Origin: WVXT01 sp964403285
GTDB lineage: Bacteria > UBA6262 > WVXT01
DNA: 64,000 bases
Assembly: GCA_964403285.1 (NCBI GenBank)
Contig: CAYOFG010000003.1
Span: 19,386-83,385 of the forward strand
Direction: 5' to 3'
How positions within the stretch are numbered: position 1 is the first letter of the stretch; each line of letters starts with the position of its first letter. The notes beneath the pieces were generated by a model, which saw only the letters and a list, made by a program, of their open reading frames with translations, did not search any database and was not told the origin of the DNA. The translations under genes were made by a program, and so were the position numbers. Of this stretch, positions 61,009 to 64,000 are shown in pieces.

Positions 61009-61389
61009 TTGAAGTTGCGTAGGATTTTAATTATTGATGATGATTTCCCGGCGGGGTATTTGATTAAGATTAATTTAGAAGCAGAAGGGTATGAGGCAGT
61101 TCTCGCATTAAGTGGGGAAGAAGGTTTGGAGAAGGCTAAGACAAACCCTCCAGACCTTATTACCCTGGATGTGCTGATGCCTGAGATGGATGGCTTTGAA
61201 GTGATGGAAGCTCTTAAAAAAGATGAAGCGCTAAATTCAATACCAGTGATGATGATATCGGTGGTTGATGAGGTTGGGAAAAGGAGGGGAATGGAGTTGG
61301 GAGCAGTGGATTACTTATTGAAACCGATAGATTTTGATAATCTTTTGGATAGGGTGAGATGCCTGGAAATAGACAACAGCCCGTCATAA
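61009..61389 (+). CDS. Stand-alone CheY-like response regulator
   Basis: A ~127-residue receiver domain. IDDDF near residues 7-11 supplies the acidic pocket, LDVLMPEMDG carries the phospho-acceptor Asp, MMISV the Ser/Thr switch and LLKPID the conserved Lys. There is no output domain. I prefer the TTG at 61009 because AGGAAGGA (60993-61000) lies 8 bases before it and the protein then opens KLRRILIIDDD like its family; the ATG at 60970 lies inside a palindrome. It follows the third c-di-GMP riboswitch and precedes a giant gene by 180 bp, so it may be co-transcribed with it. No histidine kinase is in the window. Confidence 0.85.
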   Translation: MKLRRILIIDDDFPAGYLIKINLEAEGYEAVLALSGEEGLEKAKTNPPDLITLDVLMPEMDGFEVMEALKKDEALNSIPVMMISVVDEVGKRRGMELGAVDYLLKPIDFDNLLDRVRCLEIDNSPS

Positions 61390-61417
61390 TAGAAACTTAT
61401 TTATTGATAGCCACAGA

Positions 61418-61489
61418 GCGACCGCCTCGTTTTGTCGAGGGAAACTGCGCGGCGACCAGAAATTTATCTCGACAAAACGGGACGGTCGC
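61418..61489 (+). repeat. Large inverted repeat between regulator and giant gene
   Basis: Arms GCGACCGCCTCGTTTTGTCGAG (61418-61439) in near-complement with CTCGACAAAACGGGACGGTCGC (61468-61489) around a 28-base loop. No T run, so more a mobile palindrome than a terminator. A second small hairpin (GCAAAGCTTGTGCTTTGC, 61507-61524) follows. 61390-61568 holds no gene. Confidence 0.75.
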
Positions 61490-61568
61490 CCACTATTAAA
61501 GGGGAAGCAAAGCTTGTGCTTTGCCGCTACAGAACATGCCCGATGATAATTCGTGATGTGGAGAACAA

Positions 61569-64000
61569 ATGCTAGCTTGTCGGTATAGCAAGGCAAATAA
61601 AATATGGCTTAGGGTTCTGGCACTGGTTGTAAGCAGTGTATTCTTCTTCACCCAGGTAGTGGGAGCCTCTGTGCCAGATAGAAGTTTCTGGACAGAGAGG
61701 CGTAAAGCCAGGCAGAAACTTCTCGCTTCCCAGGAAAAACCTCACCAATCAGATAAAGGAAAGAATTTAGGAAAGAAGCTTGAAGAGAAAGATGTAGCAG
61801 GAGAAGTATCCTCACTTATCACTCCTCATAATCTATTCACCGTTCCTTCCCAATATGGCACAGTAAAAGAAGTCCATACGCAAGCATCAAGCAAGAAACC
61901 ACAGGAGATGGAGAATAGACTGATTATCCACATCCAGGATGCCCATTCCAGTCCTGAAGCCCAGCTAAACAGCGCAAATATTCTGAAATATATCCGGGAT
62001 GGAGTGTCAAGCGAAAGCTTGACCATAGGAGTGTCAAGTGAAAGCTTGACTAAAAACGGTGAAACTATCGTTTCACACTCCAAACCTCTATTGATATGTG
62101 TTGAAGGTTCCTCTGGTCTTGTGGACACCACACTTTTCTCCAGTTTCCCTGAGAAGAAGATAAAGGAGGAGGTAGCCAGTGAATTTCTTAAGGAAGGCAA
62201 GATTACTGGAGAGGAATACTTTGGCATAACTGGAGGGGAGAAAACACCAGCTGTAACTATTTATGGTGTAGAGGACAAACGCGAATACGAAAAGAATTTA
62301 AAAGCCTTTGACGAAGGTCTCTCCTCAGGGGAAAGTTTGCGGAATTACTTCCAGAAAGTTCAGAAAGAGATTAACCCACTGAAAGCTCGCCTGTATAACA
62401 AGAGATTGAAAGATTTAGAGTCAAAGATAGAAGCCTACCAGAAAAAGAAAATCTCCCTCAGTCAATACTCCCAGTACCTCTACAGTCTTCTGACGGGTTC
62501 GATGAATCGAACCCCTACAGAATCAGATGTAGGGGCGGGACTCCGTGCCCGCCCGAAGGAAGGTGAAGATGTAGGGGTGGTCCCGATGTATCGGGATGGC
62601 CACCCAGTAGGGACGGCACAGAGTCCGTCCGCTACAAGTGATGTAGGGGCTCAATTTATTGAGCCCGAAAAAGAAGTGAGGGGGAAATATCCCAATTTCG
62701 AACTCTTTGTCGAGGCATCTAAATTTGAAGATAAGATAGACTTCTCCAGGGTAGATTCGGAAAGGTCAAAATACATAAAAGAACTGAGCGAGAAATTGAC
62801 TAATGATGAACTATCCGACCTTTTGATTATGAGCCTTGACTATAGATTAGGCAAGGTGACATCAGGCGAATACTATACCTATCTCCAATCTCTCTCTTCC
62901 AGGATGGAAAAGGGAATAAGGTCAGAAGACCCGAGAATACTGACAGAGCTTGTGACTTCAGGGGAAGGAAAGAACGAATATCCCAACCTCAACTTATATA
63001 TCAAGTACAACAAACTCTATGACAGCATAGACCAGAACAGGTTATTCTCAGAGATTAGTGAATTAGAGGAAGAAATCAAAGAGGGACTATGTGAGACAGA
63101 AGAAGAGAGGAAATTAGTAAAACTCTCCAGGATGCTCGGTGTCTTACAGGACCTCGCAAGTCTCAAGATTTCTAATGAAGACCTCGCCTATTATTACAAA
63201 CACCGCAACGAGATAAGTGAGAGAGGGGGACTGTCCCACTTTTTCGAAGATGTAGCTGCAGAGCGAAGCTCTGCTAATAGGGAGCAAAGCTTTCGCTTTG
63301 CTGCTACAAAGGATGGAGGCAAAGCTTTCGCTTTGCCGCTACAAAAACAAGAAGAGTTCTACAGAATTGCTTTAAATAGAAACCAGGCTTTAGTAGATAA
63401 CACAATCTCCCGGATGGAAAAAGAAGGAGTGAGAGTTGCAGTTCTCATTGCTGGAGGTTTCCATACACCAGGGATTACAGAACTTCTGCGCGATAGGAGT
63501 ATATCCTATGTAGTGGTAACTCCTCGGTTGGGAGAGGATTCTTCTTCTGATTTGGAAATCTCTCCCAGGAAGAAGAGTACAGACTTAGAGAAGGCGATAG
63601 CCGGGATTATAGGGGCATTAAGACCAACAAGCCTATTTGTAGGAGACCGATCATTCTGGATAAATGGTGTAATTCATCTCACTATGAGGGCTCTAATTCT
63701 TCAAAAGGCTTTAGATAAGTTGAAGGAAGAATGGCAAGAGGGAGTTGATTCCAGACCCGAATTAGCAGAAGTGATAAATAGTGTTGAATTTTTGCGTGTA
63801 GTCTTAACGAGAGAGAAGGAAGCATTTACTTTAGGAGTAGTCAGGGGAAAGAACGGGAGGAGTCTGCCTTTTGTCTTCCGATATAATGCAGAACAGAAAA
63901 AAGTCTCTGAAGTCATCTTCGGCGAAAGGAATTGCCGGGAGTTTATCCTTTCTGGTTCCTTTGACAATGCCCAAGAGGTTCGTCAAGTTGTTTGTAGTGA
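61569..64000 (+). CDS. N-terminal part of a further giant protein (3' cut by window edge)
   Basis: ATG 61569 with TGGAG at 61559-61563 starts MLACRYSKANKIWLRVLALVV, the same signal peptide as the other giants (VVGA before SVPD). 810 codons are open to the last base. The N-module landmarks IHIQDAHSSPEAQ, LICVEGSSG and LIAGGFHTPGITELL are present, so it is copy 3 of the TIKI-like module. It carries the heaviest load of in-frame palindromes (62001-62081, 62495-62666, 63225-63344). By analogy, cargo enzymes and the IYKVQA module should follow outside the window. Confidence 0.88.
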   Translation, partial: MLACRYSKANKIWLRVLALVVSSVFFFTQVVGASVPDRSFWTERRKARQKLLASQEKPHQSDKGKNLGKKLEEKDVAGEVSSLITPHNLFTVPSQYGTVKEVHTQASSKKPQEMENRLIIHIQDAHSSPEAQLNSANILKYIRDGVSSESLTIGVSSESLTKNGETIVSHSKPLLICVEGSSGLVDTTLFSSFPEKKIKEEVASEFLKEGKITGEEYFGITGGEKTPAVTIYGVEDKREYEKNLKAFDEGLSSGESLRNYFQKVQKEINPLKARLYNKRLKDLESKIEAYQKKKISLSQYSQYLYSLLTGSMNRTPTESDVGAGLRARPKEGEDVGVVPMYRDGHPVGTAQSPSATSDVGAQFIEPEKEVRGKYPNFELFVEASKFEDKIDFSRVDSERSKYIKELSEKLTNDELSDLLIMSLDYRLGKVTSGEYYTYLQSLSSRMEKGIRSEDPRILTELVTSGEGKNEYPNLNLYIKYNKLYDSIDQNRLFSEISELEEEIKEGLCETEEERKLVKLSRMLGVLQDLASLKISNEDLAYYYKHRNEISERGGLSHFFEDVAAERSSANREQSFRFAATKDGGKAFALPLQKQEEFYRIALNRNQALVDNTISRMEKEGVRVAVLIAGGFHTPGITELLRDRSISYVVVTPRLGEDSSSDLEISPRKKSTDLEKAIAGIIGALRPTSLFVGDRSFWINGVIHLTMRALILQKALDKLKEEWQEGVDSRPELAEVINSVEFLRVVLTREKEAFTLGVVRGKNGRSLPFVFRYNAEQKKVSEVIFGERNCREFILSGSFDNAQEVRQVVCS
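62001..62081 (+). repeat. In-frame GAAA-loop hairpin cluster
   Basis: Two GTCAAGC/GTCAAGT-GAAA-GCTTGAC units and GTGAAACTATCGTTTCAC inside GGAGTG/CACTCC. Confidence 0.8.
62495..62666 (+). repeat. Run of five in-frame palindromes
   Basis: In order: GGGTTCGATGAATCGAACCC; GGGCGGGACTCCGTGCCCGCCC; GGGTGGTCCCGATGTATCGGG with GGCCACCC; GGGACGGCACAGAGTCCGTCC; GGGGCTCAATTTATTGAGCCC. Together ~57 codons, all open, at a site where the other N-modules have two or fewer elements. Confidence 0.82.
63225..63344 (+). repeat. In-frame repeat cluster (GGGGACTGTCCC and GCAAAGC-type)
   Basis: GGGGACTGTCCC, GCAGAGCGAAGCTCTGC, then two GCAAAGCTTTCGCTTTGC units followed by CCGCTACA or CTGCTACA. It replaces the hairpins found at this site in copies 1 and 2 and keeps the frame. 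Confidence 0.8.

Overview
The window is a stretch of a bacterial genome dominated by four gigantic, co-oriented (+ strand) open reading frames with very little between them. The combination of ORFs of roughly 7,900 to 8,600 codons, A+T-rich coding sequence, c-di-GMP riboswitches and abundant short palindromic repeats is most reminiscent of the candidate phylum Omnitrophota (formerly OP3), where giant proteins are known. No rRNA, tRNA or classical marker gene lies here to prove it, so the taxon is an inference. No tRNA, CRISPR array or complete transposon was seen.

Layout. (1) 1-10442: the 3' part of a giant gene, interrupted by a 100-base assembly gap (2154-2253). Before the gap is a membrane glycosyltransferase-like segment. 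After it come 2H-phosphoesterase, HIT/GalT-like, DUF218-like, radical SAM and NAD-dependent epimerase domains, then a C-terminal module. (2) 10443-10754: a c-di-GMP-I (GEMM) riboswitch with a terminator, palindromes and a Shine-Dalgarno. (3) 10755-36581: an 8,608-residue ORF. (4) 36582-37085: spacer with hairpins, a possible promoter and a second c-di-GMP riboswitch. (5) 37086-60701: a 7,871-residue ORF. (6) 60702-61568: a third c-di-GMP riboswitch, a stand-alone receiver-domain response regulator and inverted repeats. (7) 61569-end: the first 810 codons of another giant ORF, cut by the window edge.

The giant ORFs form a family. Three starts share a signal peptide and an approximately 800-residue N-terminal module that looks like the TIKI/ChaN/erythromycin-esterase fold. 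Three ends share an approximately 700-residue C-terminal module that looks like a decayed glucose-6-phosphate isomerase (SIS fold) plus a HAD-like segment, always ending IYKVQA. Between these bookends are strings of recognisable, mostly complete enzyme domains.

In the 8,608-residue protein the cargo amounts to a nucleotide-sugar pathway: phosphohexomutase, two UDP-sugar-pyrophosphorylase-like domains, UDP-glucose 4-epimerase, UDP-glucose 6-dehydrogenase, dTDP-glucose 4,6-dehydratase, a sugar-kinase-like APH domain, a HIT/GalT-like transferase, a GT2 glycosyltransferase and a phosphodiester glycosidase, with an M50 peptidase-like segment near the end. In the 7,871-residue protein the cargo includes HAD, phosphohexomutase (catalytic Ser replaced), shikimate-dehydrogenase-like, B12-type radical SAM, full-length glucose-6-phosphate isomerase and an HPr-like domain. 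The likely theme is envelope or surface polysaccharide synthesis under c-di-GMP control. Whether the giant chains work intact or are cut into separate enzymes cannot be told from sequence.
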